From Prauserella endophytica (lineage in GTDB: Bacteria; Actinomycetota; Actinomycetes; Mycobacteriales; Pseudonocardiaceae), in NCBI RefSeq assembly GCF_005146945.1, contig NZ_SWMS01000004.1, forward strand, positions 114,272 to 178,271: 64,000 nucleotides of DNA. Direction: 5' to 3'. A model generated the notes under the pieces. It was not told the origin of the DNA. It searched no databases and saw only the letters and a program-made list of their open reading frames with translations. Below are positions 8,381 to 16,056 of the stretch, piece after piece. Both the position numbers and the translations under genes were made by a program. Each line of letters starts with the position of its first letter. The stretch's first letter is position 1.

Positions 8381-9247
8381 ATGGCTGGCGTGGATGTCAC
8401 CTTCGGCCAGCTGCGGGCGCTGCTCGCGATCGCCGAGCACGGCAGCTTCACCGGCGCCGCGCCCGCGCTCGGGCTCACCCAGTCGGCGGTCAGCCGCACC
8501 GTCGCCGCCCTCGAACGGCAACTCGGTGGTGTGCTCGTGGTGCGGCGCCGAGACGGCGCCTCCCTCACGCCGTTCGGCCGCGAGGTTGCCGGACACGCCA
8601 GCGGGGCGCTGGACCACCTGCGGGCCATGGAGGAGCTGTCCCGGCGCGAGGCCGTATCGGGCCTGCGGGTCGGCACGATCGGCAGCGCGGCCGTCCGGCT
8701 GGTGCCCGCCGCGGTGACGGCCTTGCGCGCCGAGTGGCCCGCTGCGGAGGTCCTCGTCGTCAGGGGTGAGGACGACGAGCTCGCCGCCTGGCTGCGCGAC
8801 GACACGATCGACCTCGCCGTCACGAGCGCGCCGGTCAGCGGGGCACAGGCGGAGTTCGCCGACGAGTTCCTGGCGGTGCTGCCCGGTAACCACCCCCTGA
8901 CTCACGCGGGCGCCGTGCCGCTCGCCGCGCTCGTCGCCGCCGGGGTCGCCGATCCCGGCGGCACCTGCGGGCCCCGCCTGGCGGAGGGCTTCGCGGCGCA
9001 CGGCGTCGACTGGGCGCCCGCCCACGTCGTGCGCGACCCCGAGACGGTGCTGGCGATGGCGGCTGCGGGGATCACGGCTGGTGTGGTGCCCTCGGCGTCG
9101 GTGGGAACGCCGCCGCGCGGAGCCGTTTTGCTGCCTCTCGACCCGCCGCTGCGGCGCACCCTCTACGTCCGGCACGCGCCGGGGCACCGGCTCGCGGCCA
9201 GGCTCACCGAGCTGCTCGCCGCGCCCGAGCTCGTCCGTCGCGGGTGA
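8381..9247 (+). CDS. LysR-family transcriptional regulator
   Basis: 288 aa. N-terminal winged HTH (FGQLRALLAIAEHGSFTGAA then LTQSAVSRTVAALERQLG), then a periplasmic-binding-protein-like effector domain from about residue 90. It is divergent from the EamA exporter. The intergenic region holds GGTCATGACC (8355-8364) and GCCATG-N9-CATGGC (8365-8385), possible operator halves; the second overlaps the start codon, so autorepression is plausible. GTG 8390 is an alternative start. Confidence 0.88.
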   Translation: MAGVDVTFGQLRALLAIAEHGSFTGAAPALGLTQSAVSRTVAALERQLGGVLVVRRRDGASLTPFGREVAGHASGALDHLRAMEELSRREAVSGLRVGTIGSAAVRLVPAAVTALRAEWPAAEVLVVRGEDDELAAWLRDDTIDLAVTSAPVSGAQAEFADEFLAVLPGNHPLTHAGAVPLAALVAAGVADPGGTCGPRLAEGFAAHGVDWAPAHVVRDPETVLAMAAAGITAGVVPSASVGTPPRGAVLLPLDPPLRRTLYVRHAPGHRLAARLTELLAAPELVRRG

Positions 9248-9275
9248 GGCGGCGCGGCCCCTGACCGGGCAGGGT
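9231..9275 (+). promoter_or_regulatory. 17-bp dyad (9231-9247) plus -10-like hexamer, promoter of the lipid-kinase-like gene
   Basis: TCGTCC-GTCGC-GGGTGA ends at the stop codon of the LysR gene; 22 bp later comes CAGGGT (9270-9275). The same spacing recurs at seven other promoters in the window. The dyad centre would sit near -43, the class II activator position. Confidence 0.5.
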
Positions 9276-9309
9276 TCGGTCACGGGCGGTGGCGAGGAGG
9301 CGAGCGGCG

Positions 9310-10626
9310 ATGCGCGATGCTCGGCGGCCGTCCTGGAGGAGGCGGATCGCGGCGGCGGTCGCCCTGCTCGCCCTCGTCGCCGTCGTGGTGCTCCCGGTCG
9401 TCGCGCTGCTGGACCAGCCGTGGCAGCTCGTGGCCGCGGTCGCCCTGTTCGCGCTCACCGTCATGGCCGCCTGGGCCGCGCTCGTGCGCAGGGGAGTGGG
9501 CCGGGTGCTGGCCGCCTGCGTAGCCGTGCTCGCGCTGGTCGCCGCGGTGCTATTGCCGGACGCGTGGTCGTTCGTGCTGCTGGTGGTCGTCGCCGGGCTC
9601 GCGGTGCTCTCGACGGCCGCCGCGCGGGTCGCGATCGAGCCCGCCGGCGTGCGCGGCCTGCTCGTGCCCCCGGCCCGGCACGGGGTGCTGCTGATGAACC
9701 CGTGGTCCGGGGGCGGCAAAGTCGCGCGGTTCGCCCTCGAAGCCGAGGCGCGGCGACGCGGGGTCGTGCCCGTGCTCCTGCGGCGCAGCGACGACCTGAG
9801 GGAACTCGCCGAGCAGGCGGTTCGTGACGGCGCCGACGTGCTCGGCATGGCGGGTGGCGACGGGTCGCAGGCCCTCGTCGCCGACGTCGCGCGGCGGCAC
9901 GGCCTGCCGTTCGTGTGCGTCCCCGCGGGCACCCGCAACCATTTCGCGCTCGACCTCGGGCTCGACCGCGACGACGTGGCGGGTGCGCTCGACGCCTTCG
10001 GCGCCGCCGTCGAGCGGCGGATCGATCTGGCGCTGATCGGCGACCGCGTGTTCGTCAACAACGCCTCGCTCGGCGTGTACGCGGGCGTGGTGCGCTCCGG
10101 TGAGTACCGCTCCGCCAAGCTCGGCACCGCGGCGCGGTTGTTGCCCGACCTGCTGGGACCCGGAAAGGAGCCGCCCGACCTGCGGTTCACGATGCCGGAC
10201 GGGCGGCGGGCCCCGGCCGCGGACGTCGTGCTGGTGTCCAACGGTGCCTACCGCCTCGACCGGCTGGACGGCTTCGGCACCAGGGTCGGGCTCGACGGGG
10301 GCGTGCTCGGCGTCGTGACGCTGTCCGTCGACCGCGCGCGTGACCTTCCGGCGCTGTTCGCGGCCGAGGCCGCGGGGCGCCTCGGCGGCTTCCGCGGCTA
10401 CCGGGCGTGGACGGTGCCCCGGTTCGACGTCGGCTCCGCTGAGCCGCTCGTCGACGTCGGCATCGACGGCGAGGCGGTGCGCCTGGCCCCGCCGCTGGTG
10501 TTCCGTTCGCTGCCGGGGGCACTGCGCGTCCGGGTTCCGCGCACCGCACACGGGACCGCCTCCGCGTCGTTGCCGGAGGGCTGGGGCTTCGTCACCGTGC
10601 TGGCGCGGATCCTGCTGGCCCGCTGA
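9310..10626 (+). CDS. diacylglycerol/lipid-kinase-family protein with N-terminal membrane segments
   Basis: 438 aa. About four hydrophobic segments in the first 100 residues, then a DAGK catalytic domain: VLLMNPWSGGGKVARF (phosphate-binding start) and the ATP-site hallmark GMAGGDGSQA, then VPAGTRNHFALDLGLD. It would phosphorylate a lipid headgroup such as diacylglycerol or a sphingoid-like lipid at the membrane. ATG 9310 is preferred over the in-frame GTG 21 bp upstream because GAGGAGG precedes it. It carries the dyad promoter shared with stress-type genes. Confidence 0.87.
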   Translation: MRDARRPSWRRRIAAAVALLALVAVVVLPVVALLDQPWQLVAAVALFALTVMAAWAALVRRGVGRVLAACVAVLALVAAVLLPDAWSFVLLVVVAGLAVLSTAAARVAIEPAGVRGLLVPPARHGVLLMNPWSGGGKVARFALEAEARRRGVVPVLLRRSDDLRELAEQAVRDGADVLGMAGGDGSQALVADVARRHGLPFVCVPAGTRNHFALDLGLDRDDVAGALDAFGAAVERRIDLALIGDRVFVNNASLGVYAGVVRSGEYRSAKLGTAARLLPDLLGPGKEPPDLRFTMPDGRRAPAADVVLVSNGAYRLDRLDGFGTRVGLDGGVLGVVTLSVDRARDLPALFAAEAAGRLGGFRGYRAWTVPRFDVGSAEPLVDVGIDGEAVRLAPPLVFRSLPGALRVRVPRTAHGTASASLPEGWGFVTVLARILLAR

Positions 10627-10633
10627 GCGGCTC

Positions 10634-10924
10634 TCACGTGCTCGCCAGTGCGGCCCTCTTGGCCCTGCCGCGAGCCGGTTTGTGCTCGGGCTCGGGGGAG
10701 GTGGACCACTTGAGCTCCACCTCCAGCTCCACCTCGTCGCCGTCGACCTCCACCTCCATCTCGCAGCGGATCTCGTCGGGGACGTGGATCTTGAGCTTGC
10801 TCACGCCGAGCGCAAGCTCGACGTGGCCGCCGCCGTTCTCCATCGCCTCAGCCAGCGCGGCGAGCCTGCGCGCGGCTTCCTGGCGCGTGAGCGATTCGGT
10901 GCGCTTGACTTTGACGTCCGACAC
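10634..10924 (-). CDS. amphi-Trp domain protein
   Basis: 96 aa. Begins VSDVKVKRTESLTRQEAARR and contains the HVELALGVSKLKIHVPDEIR and EVELEVELKW strands typical of the amphi-Trp family, small actinobacterial and archaeal proteins of unknown role. Start is GTG 10924 behind GGAG. It is divergent from the DUF2252 gene; the intergenic dyad 10987-11003 faces both. Its tail is basic and low complexity. Confidence 0.8.
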   Translation of the reverse strand: MSDVKVKRTESLTRQEAARRLAALAEAMENGGGHVELALGVSKLKIHVPDEIRCEMEVEVDGDEVELEVELKWSTSPEPEHKPARGRAKRAALAST

Positions 10925-10958
10925 TGGAGGCTCCGTTCGCCGGTGACTCGATCCGCCC

Positions 10959-11031
10959 AGTCTCGCCGTGCCCGCGCCGCGGCGCACCGCCCGCGAAGGG
11001 TGAGGCGTGCGCGCTCGCCAGGGGCGACCAT
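10959..11031. promoter_or_regulatory. divergent promoters sharing one 17-bp dyad (10987-11003)
   Basis: CCGCCC-GCGAA-GGGTGA. Rightward, 22 bp separate it from GACCAT (11026-11031), which is 6 bp from ATG 11038, giving a leaderless DUF2252 mRNA. Leftward, 22 bp separate it from GAGACT (minus strand, 10964-10959) before the amphi-Trp gene. Confidence 0.5.
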
Positions 11032-11037
11032 GCCGGG

Positions 11038-12456
11038 ATGACGACCACGACCACTTCCGCGCCGCAGGCGCCCACCCGGGCCGACCGGGCCGCCGAGGGC
11101 AAGGCCGCCCGCGCCGCGGCGCCGAGGTCGAGCCACGCCGAGTTCACCCGCGACCCGGTGCGCGTCGACCCGCTCGCCCTGCTGGCGCGCCAGGACGCCA
11201 CGCGGGTGCCCGAGCTGGTGCCGATCCGGTACGGGCGCATGGCCGTGTCGCCGTTCACCTACTTCCGGGGGGCCGCGCTGCCGATGGCCGCCGACCTCGC
11301 CACGACCCCGCGCACCGGGCTGACCGTGCAGGCGTGCGGTGACGCGCACCTGCTCAACTTCGGCATGTTCGGCTCGCCGGAGCGGCGCATGGTGTTCGAC
11401 ATCAACGACTTCGACGAGACGCTGCCGGGGCCGTGGGAGTGGGACGTCAAACGCCTCGCCGCGAGCCTGGAGATCGCCGCGCGCGACAACGGTCACCCGC
11501 CGCGCAACCGCCGCGCCGTCGTGCTCGCCTGCGTCGCCGAGTACCGGCGGGCGACGCGCGAGTTCGCCGCGTCGACCGCCCTCGACGTCTGGTACGCCCA
11601 CGCCGACGTCGAGTCCGTGCGCGCGGCGTACGCGGGCCGGCTCGGTGCCGCGCGTCGCCGCAAGCTCGCCCACAACGTCGCCAAGGCGCGCACAAGGACC
11701 AACCTCGGTGCGCTGCGGCGGTTCGCCGAAGCGCGGGACGGCGGGCTGCGTATCGTCCCGGACCCGCCGCTGATCGTCCCGATCGACGACGTGGCGGGCG
11801 AAGGGCAGCACCGCGAGGAGGTGCGCGGGCGGCTCGCCAGCGTGGTCAAGGCGTACCGGGCCACGCTCGAACCGGAACGGCGCGCCCTGCTCGACCGCTA
11901 CCGCATGGTCGACATCGCCCGCAAGGTCGTCGGCGTCGGCAGCGTCGGCACCCGGTGCTGGATGGTGCTGCTGCTCGGCAACGACGAGCACGACCCGCTG
12001 TTCCTCCAGGCGAAGGAGGCGGGTGCGTCGGTGCTCGCGGAGTTCACCGCGCCGAGCAGGTTCGGCAACGAGGGACGCAGGGTCGTGGTCGGGCAACGCC
12101 TGATGCAGACCGTGAGCGACATCTTCCTCGGCTGGGTCAGGGTCGAGGGTTTCGACGGCAGGACGCGGGATTTCTACCTCCGGCAGCTGCGGGACTGGAA
12201 GGGCTCGGCCGAGACGGAGTCGATGAATCCCGCCGTGCTGCGGGTCTACGGCAGGCTGTGCGCGTGGACGCTGGCGAGGGCGCACGCGCGCACCGGCGAC
12301 GCCATCGCCATCGGCGCCTACCTCGGTTCGGGTGCCACGTTCGACGAGGCCGTCGCCGACTTCGCCGCCGCCTACGCCGACCAGAACGAGCGGGATCACG
12401 CGGCGCTCGTGGCCGCGATCGCCAAAGGGAGGGTGGACGCAGTCGCCGGGCAGTGA
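11038..12456 (+). CDS. DUF2252 family protein
   Basis: 472 aa, the normal length for DUF2252. The family pattern is visible: MAVSPFTYFRGAALPMAADL, then CGDAHLLNFGMF and VFDINDFDETLPGPWEWDVK. The GDxHxxN and DxxDxD-like motifs resemble the catalytic loop of aminoglycoside-phosphotransferase/kinase-like folds, so an ATP-dependent phosphotransfer has been suggested for the family, but no substrate is known. The start is probably leaderless, 6 bp after a -10-like GACCAT. An archease-like gene follows. Confidence 0.88.
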   Translation: MTTTTTSAPQAPTRADRAAEGKAARAAAPRSSHAEFTRDPVRVDPLALLARQDATRVPELVPIRYGRMAVSPFTYFRGAALPMAADLATTPRTGLTVQACGDAHLLNFGMFGSPERRMVFDINDFDETLPGPWEWDVKRLAASLEIAARDNGHPPRNRRAVVLACVAEYRRATREFAASTALDVWYAHADVESVRAAYAGRLGAARRRKLAHNVAKARTRTNLGALRRFAEARDGGLRIVPDPPLIVPIDDVAGEGQHREEVRGRLASVVKAYRATLEPERRALLDRYRMVDIARKVVGVGSVGTRCWMVLLLGNDEHDPLFLQAKEAGASVLAEFTAPSRFGNEGRRVVVGQRLMQTVSDIFLGWVRVEGFDGRTRDFYLRQLRDWKGSAETESMNPAVLRVYGRLCAWTLARAHARTGDAIAIGAYLGSGATFDEAVADFAAAYADQNERDHAALVAAIAKGRVDAVAGQ

Positions 12457-12458
12457 CC

Positions 12459-12503
12459 TCATCCCGCGCGGGTGGTGCGCCGCACGCGCGCGGCGCGCAT
12501 GCT
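12459..12503 (+). promoter_or_regulatory. 17-bp dyad (12459-12475) plus -10-like hexamer before the archease-like gene
   Basis: TCATCC-CGCGC-GGGTGG, then 22 bp to CATGCT (12498-12503), then 7 bp to GTG 12511. Same geometry as the DUF2252 and formylglycine-enzyme promoters. Confidence 0.5.
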
Positions 12504-12510
12504 GGAGGGC

Positions 12511-12975
12511 GTGACCACGCGCGACACCGGCAGGGCCCACGAGCCGGGTCGCGTCGTGCCGCGACAGCGCAGGCGCCGCCGGCCGTTGCACGCCGCCGAT
12601 CTGCGCATCGAGGCATGGGCCCCGACGATGCACGCCTGTTTCGCGGGAGCCGTGGGCGCGCTGGCGGAGAGCGTCCTCGGCCCCGGCCGTCGCGCGGTGT
12701 CGGCCAGGGTTCGGTTCGACGTGCGCGGCGACAATCCGAGTGTGCTGCTCGACCTCGTGCTGCAGCGGGTCATCTCGTTCGTTCCCAAGTACAACGCGAT
12801 CGCCACGACAGCCGACGTGGCGCGCACCGACACCGGGCTGCGCGTGCGCTGCGAGCTGGTCGACGCCGGGGCCGTGGTGCTGCCCGGTCCGATCCCGAAG
12901 GGCGTGACCCGGGGCAGCGTGCTCTGCGAGCGGACCGAGCACGGCTGGTGGTGCGCGGCGGGGATCGACATCTGA
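12511..12975 (+). CDS. archease-like protein
   Basis: 154 aa from GTG 12511. After a basic tail, PLHAADLRIEAWAPTMHACF matches the archease opening (HTAD plus amphipathic helix) and the rest keeps its small alpha/beta pattern (ARVRFDVRGDNPSVLLDLVL). Archeases assist guanylylation of the RtcB RNA ligase, but no rtcB is in the window, so the role is open. GTG 12511 is chosen because it lies 7 bp after a -10-like CATGCT (leaderless); ATG 12499 and GTG 12472 are alternatives. It probably shares regulation with the DUF2252 gene. Confidence 0.65.
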   Translation: MTTRDTGRAHEPGRVVPRQRRRRRPLHAADLRIEAWAPTMHACFAGAVGALAESVLGPGRRAVSARVRFDVRGDNPSVLLDLVLQRVISFVPKYNAIATTADVARTDTGLRVRCELVDAGAVVLPGPIPKGVTRGSVLCERTEHGWWCAAGIDI

Positions 12976-13021
12976 GGCGGGGTAACGGAAAACCGGTTGC
13001 CGTCGGTGTTTGGATGGTCGG

Positions 13022-13660
13022 ATGGATATCTGGTTGCTGCTGGCCTTCGTCGCGGCCGCCGCGGTGGTCAGTCTGGTCCCCGGCCCGGACATGATGTTCA
13101 TCGTCGCCCACGGGGTGGCGCGAGGGCCGCGTGCGGGCGTGGTGGCGGCGCTCGGGATGTCCACGGGGCTCGCGGTGCACACCGTGGCCGCGGCGGCGGG
13201 GCTGGGCGCGCTCCTGCAGGCGGCGCCCGCCGTCCTCGACGCCGTGCGCCTCGTGGGCGCGGCGTTCCTGCTGTACCTGGCGTGGTCGGCGATCCGCTCG
13301 TCCAGGCAGCCGCTGACCGAGACGACCGACGCGGTGGCCAACGGCCGCCCGCTGCGCAAGACCTACGTGATGGCGGTGCTGACCAACCTCGCCAACCCCA
13401 AGGTGATCCTGTTCTACCTCGCGTTCTTCCCGCAGTTCGTGGTGGCGGACGGCGGGTGGCCGGTGTGGGCGCAGTTCCTCGTGCTGGGCGCGGTGTTCAT
13501 CGTCGTCGGGTTCGCCATCGACGGGTCCGTGGGGCTGGCGACGGGTACGCTCTCGGCGCTGCTGCTGCGGCGCCCCGCCGTGCGCCGATGGCTGGACCGG
13601 CTCTCGGCGGCCATTTTCGGCGGGCTCGCGGTGCGCCTGGTCACCGATCAGAGTCGCTAG
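13022..13660 (+). CDS. LysE/RhtB-family amino-acid exporter
   Basis: 212 aa with six hydrophobic segments. LVPGPDMMFIVAHGVARGPRAG is the conserved first-loop signature, and VLTNLANPKVILFYLAFFPQF the second. It exports amino acids or their derivatives across the inner membrane. Convergent with a second LysE-type gene; the two overlap by 4 bp at shared CTAG stops. Confidence 0.87.
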   Translation: MDIWLLLAFVAAAAVVSLVPGPDMMFIVAHGVARGPRAGVVAALGMSTGLAVHTVAAAAGLGALLQAAPAVLDAVRLVGAAFLLYLAWSAIRSSRQPLTETTDAVANGRPLRKTYVMAVLTNLANPKVILFYLAFFPQFVVADGGWPVWAQFLVLGAVFIVVGFAIDGSVGLATGTLSALLLRRPAVRRWLDRLSAAIFGGLAVRLVTDQSR

Positions 13661-14274
13661 CCGAGCAGGACCCGGAGGCCGACCGCGACCATCACCACGG
13701 CGATGAACGCGTCGAGGAAACGCCACGCCGTCGGCCGGGAGAACACCGGTGCGAGCAGGCGGGCGCCGAAGCCGAGCGCGAGGAACCACAGGACGCTGCC
13801 GAGCGCCGCGCCCACGCCGAACCACCAGGGGTAAGCGGACTGGGTGTTGGCGACAGAGCCGAGCAGGATCACGGTGTCCAGGTAGACGCCGGGGTTGAGC
13901 CACGTGAACGCGAGGCACGTGCTCACGACGGCGGTGCGGGACGCCGGTGGCGCGTCGGGACCGGCGCGCAGTGCGTTCGGCCGCATCGCGCGCAGCGCGG
14001 CGAGCAGGCCGTAGCCGAACAGGAACGCTGCTCCGCCGATGCGCACGAGCTGGATGAGCCAAGCGCGGTCCTCCAGCAGGAAGCCCGCGCCTGCCACCCC
14101 GGCGCCGATGAGAAGGACGTCGGAAAGGGCGCAGATCAACACGACCGTGAGCACGTGTTCGCGGCGAAGGCCCTGCTGGAGGACGAAGGTGTTCTGCGCC
14201 CCGATCACGACGATCAGGGACAAACTGAAGACGAGGCCCGTGACGGCGGTGGTCACGGCGGCGGAGACGAGCAC
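13657..14274 (-). CDS. LysE/ArgO-type L-lysine/L-arginine exporter
   Basis: 205 aa, six hydrophobic segments. LSLIVVIGAQNTFVLQQGLR and TWLNPGVYLDTVILLGSVA are the hallmarks of the LysE/ArgO branch. Start is GTG 14274 with GAGG upstream. It is divergent from a LysG/ArgP-type regulator 68 bp away, the classic arrangement in which the regulator, loaded with a basic amino acid, switches on the exporter. Confidence 0.9.
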   Translation of the reverse strand: MLVSAAVTTAVTGLVFSLSLIVVIGAQNTFVLQQGLRREHVLTVVLICALSDVLLIGAGVAGAGFLLEDRAWLIQLVRIGGAAFLFGYGLLAALRAMRPNALRAGPDAPPASRTAVVSTCLAFTWLNPGVYLDTVILLGSVANTQSAYPWWFGVGAALGSVLWFLALGFGARLLAPVFSRPTAWRFLDAFIAVVMVAVGLRVLLG

Positions 14275-14310
14275 ACCTCGAAGCTAGGTCGCCCGCGAGC
14301 TGTCTTCCAG

Positions 14311-14334
14311 CTAATGATTCTTCAGTAGCATTAG
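14311..14334. promoter_or_regulatory. candidate LysG operator
   Basis: CTAATG (14311-14316) and CATTAG (14329-14334) form a perfect inverted repeat with a 12-bp spacer in the AT-rich stretch between the divergent exporter and LysG-type genes. The layout fits a LysR-type T-N11-A box. Confidence 0.55.
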
Positions 14335-14342
14335 AATTGCTG

Positions 14343-15227
14343 ATGATGCATCTGGATCCCGCCCAGCTGAGGGCACTCGCGGCGGCTGTTTCGGAGGGCA
14401 CGTTCGACGCGGCGGCGCGCACGCTGCACGTCACGCCGTCCGCGGTGAGCCAGCGCGTGAAGGCGCTGGAGACCGCGGTGGGCCGCGTGCTGCTCACCCG
14501 CACGAAGCCGGTGCGGCCCACGCCCTCGGGGGAGACGCTGCTGCGCCTGGCCCGCCAGATCCAGGCGGTGACCGACGACGTCGCGCGCGAACTCGGTGAC
14601 GACGACGTGCCGTCGGGGCCGCAGGTGATCCCGCTGGCGGTGAACGCCGACAGCATGGCGACATGGTTCCTGCCCGCGCTCGCCTCGCTCGGTGGGTCGC
14701 TGGTCTTCGACCTGCACCGCAGCGACCAGGACCGCACGGCGGATCTGTTGCGGCAGGGTGCGGTGATGGCGGCCGTCACGGCATCGGCGGAGCCGGTGCC
14801 GGGGTGCGTGATCGAGCGGCTGGGCAGCATGCGCTACCGGCCGATGGCCTCGCCCGCGTTCGCGCGGCGGTGGTTTCCCGGCGGCACGACGCCGGCCGAG
14901 CTGGCACACGCACCCGTGGTGGTCTTCGACCGCGACGACGACCTGCAGCACGAGTACCTGCGCCGCCGCACGCGCAGGCGGCTCGACCCGCCGAGGCACT
15001 TCGTGCCCGGCTCCACCGACTTCTACGAGGCGGTGCGGCTCGGCCTTGGCTGGGGCATGCTGCCGGACCTGCAGACCGCGCACGCGGCCGATGGCGAGTT
15101 CACCGACCTGGACCCGCGTGGCCACATCGACGTCCGCCTCTACTGGCAGCAGTGGCGGCTCCGTTCGGCGAGCCTCGACGCGGTCACCGACGCCGTTCGC
15201 GCCGCCGCGGCGACCGCCCTGCGCTGA
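14343..15227 (+). CDS. LysG/ArgP-type LysR regulator
   Basis: 294 aa. N-terminal HTH (LDPAQLRALAAAVSEGTFDA, TPSAVSQRVKALETAVGR) and the effector domain of the LysG/IciA branch (PLAVNADSMATWFLPAL). It should bind lysine or arginine and activate the divergent exporter. ATG 14343 and ATG 14346 are both possible; neither has a clear Shine-Dalgarno, so a short or absent leader is likely. Confidence 0.9.
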   Translation: MMHLDPAQLRALAAAVSEGTFDAAARTLHVTPSAVSQRVKALETAVGRVLLTRTKPVRPTPSGETLLRLARQIQAVTDDVARELGDDDVPSGPQVIPLAVNADSMATWFLPALASLGGSLVFDLHRSDQDRTADLLRQGAVMAAVTASAEPVPGCVIERLGSMRYRPMASPAFARRWFPGGTTPAELAHAPVVVFDRDDDLQHEYLRRRTRRRLDPPRHFVPGSTDFYEAVRLGLGWGMLPDLQTAHAADGEFTDLDPRGHIDVRLYWQQWRLRSASLDAVTDAVRAAAATALR

Positions 15228-15339
15228 CTGCCCCCAAGGCCACCTTCGGTGCGCCCACCGTTCTCCCGCCACCACCCGAACGGAGGCGCTGACGAGCTGC
15301 CGCGTTGAATCCACGCAACAAAGGTGGCCTTGGGGGCAG
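15228..15339. repeat. long palindromic repeat, copy R3 (112 bp)
   Basis: Starts directly after the LysG stop. Outer arms pair over 19 bp (CTGCCCCCAAGGCCACCTT with its complement ending at 15339). Instead of the short loop it carries a 60-bp core between TGCG and CGCA, with an inner hairpin CCGTTC/GAACGG. The core matches those of R5 and R7. Confidence 0.9.
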
Positions 15340-15760
15340 GCGAGCGACCGCGAGTGCGGTGGTGACGGGGCTGCCGAGTTCTAACTGGTCCGCAGTGGAC
15401 GGTCGCCAGGCCGGGTGGCCGACGCCGCAAGGCGCGCCGGCGACCCGACTGACGGGGCCCCGGCTGCCAGGCCCGCGAACGTCACCCGCGATACCCCTGT
15501 CGGGGAGCCCGAGCCCTGGCCGCGAACGCGGTGTCAGCTGAGGCTGCCTCAGTGGCCGGAAAAGCCGTTGGGGTGGCGATGGTCGCGCGTGGACCCGACG
15601 TCGTGGTAGGCGCCCGTCCCGGCCGAACAACGGCCGACTGGTTACCTCGGGGAACGAGGTGACTTCACCCGCCGGGTGAGAAAACGTCCCCGATACCGGA
15701 AACACTACGCGCTCCGCTTCGAAAGCGCTGCCGGTTCCGGCAAGTATTTTCCCAACACGA
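15340..15760. other. intergenic stretch without a convincing gene, several small dyads
   Basis: No reading frame here has good codon use or family motifs. Visible structures: ACCTCG-GGGAA-CGAGGT (15644-15660), TCACCCG-C-CGGGTGA (15665-15679) and TGCCGG-TT-CCGGCA (15729-15742). The last lies just downstream of the minus-strand small gene and may be its terminator. Confidence 0.5.
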
Positions 15761-16045
15761 TCACGAGCGGTCTCGACGAGGGCCACGTGCCGCCGTCGCC
15801 GGTCGCCTGCGACCGTTGTCGCGGTGGCGGTCAGGCCGCCGAGGCGGGCTCGCAGGGCGCGCCGGCTCGTCGTCCTGCTCGCTGCGCGCGCTCACTGGCG
15901 GGGCGCGGAAGAGGGAGCGCCGTTCGCCGTCCCCGTTCGGCCTGACGGGCGTGAGCTCGGGGTAGTCGACGGGCCGCTCCTGCGGCGTGTGGCTGAACAC
16001 CACGGGATGGATGGGGTTTCCGTGCGGCAGCGATGCTGAGCTCAC
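15761..16045 (-). CDS. small Pro/Arg-rich protein encoded behind the desaturase
   Basis: 94 aa, no family recognised. The start is well supported: GAGGAGG with 6 bp spacing before GTG 16045, embedded at the desaturase stop (TGAGGAGG), so the two genes form an operon. The first two thirds have strong third-position GC and an ordered look (HGNPIHPVVFSHTPQERPVD); the last 35 residues are basic, Arg/Pro-rich and probably disordered. It might partner the desaturase. The alternative is a chance frame. Confidence 0.5.
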   Translation of the reverse strand: MSSASLPHGNPIHPVVFSHTPQERPVDYPELTPVRPNGDGERRSLFRAPPVSARSEQDDEPARPASPPRRPDRHRDNGRRRPATAARGPRRDRS

Positions 16046-16056
16046 GGGAAGCCTCC

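Noticed and set aside
15665..15679. TCACCCG-C-CGGGTGA as a further regulon site
   Set aside because: Spacer is 3 rather than 5 between the six-base halves and no gene starts nearby. The similar TCACCC-ACC-GGGTGG at 31754 fails for the same spacing reason.
15184..15786. 200-codon minus-strand frame across the LysG end and repeat R3
   Set aside because: It runs through a palindromic repeat and the antisense of a real gene, with no motif or ribosome site.
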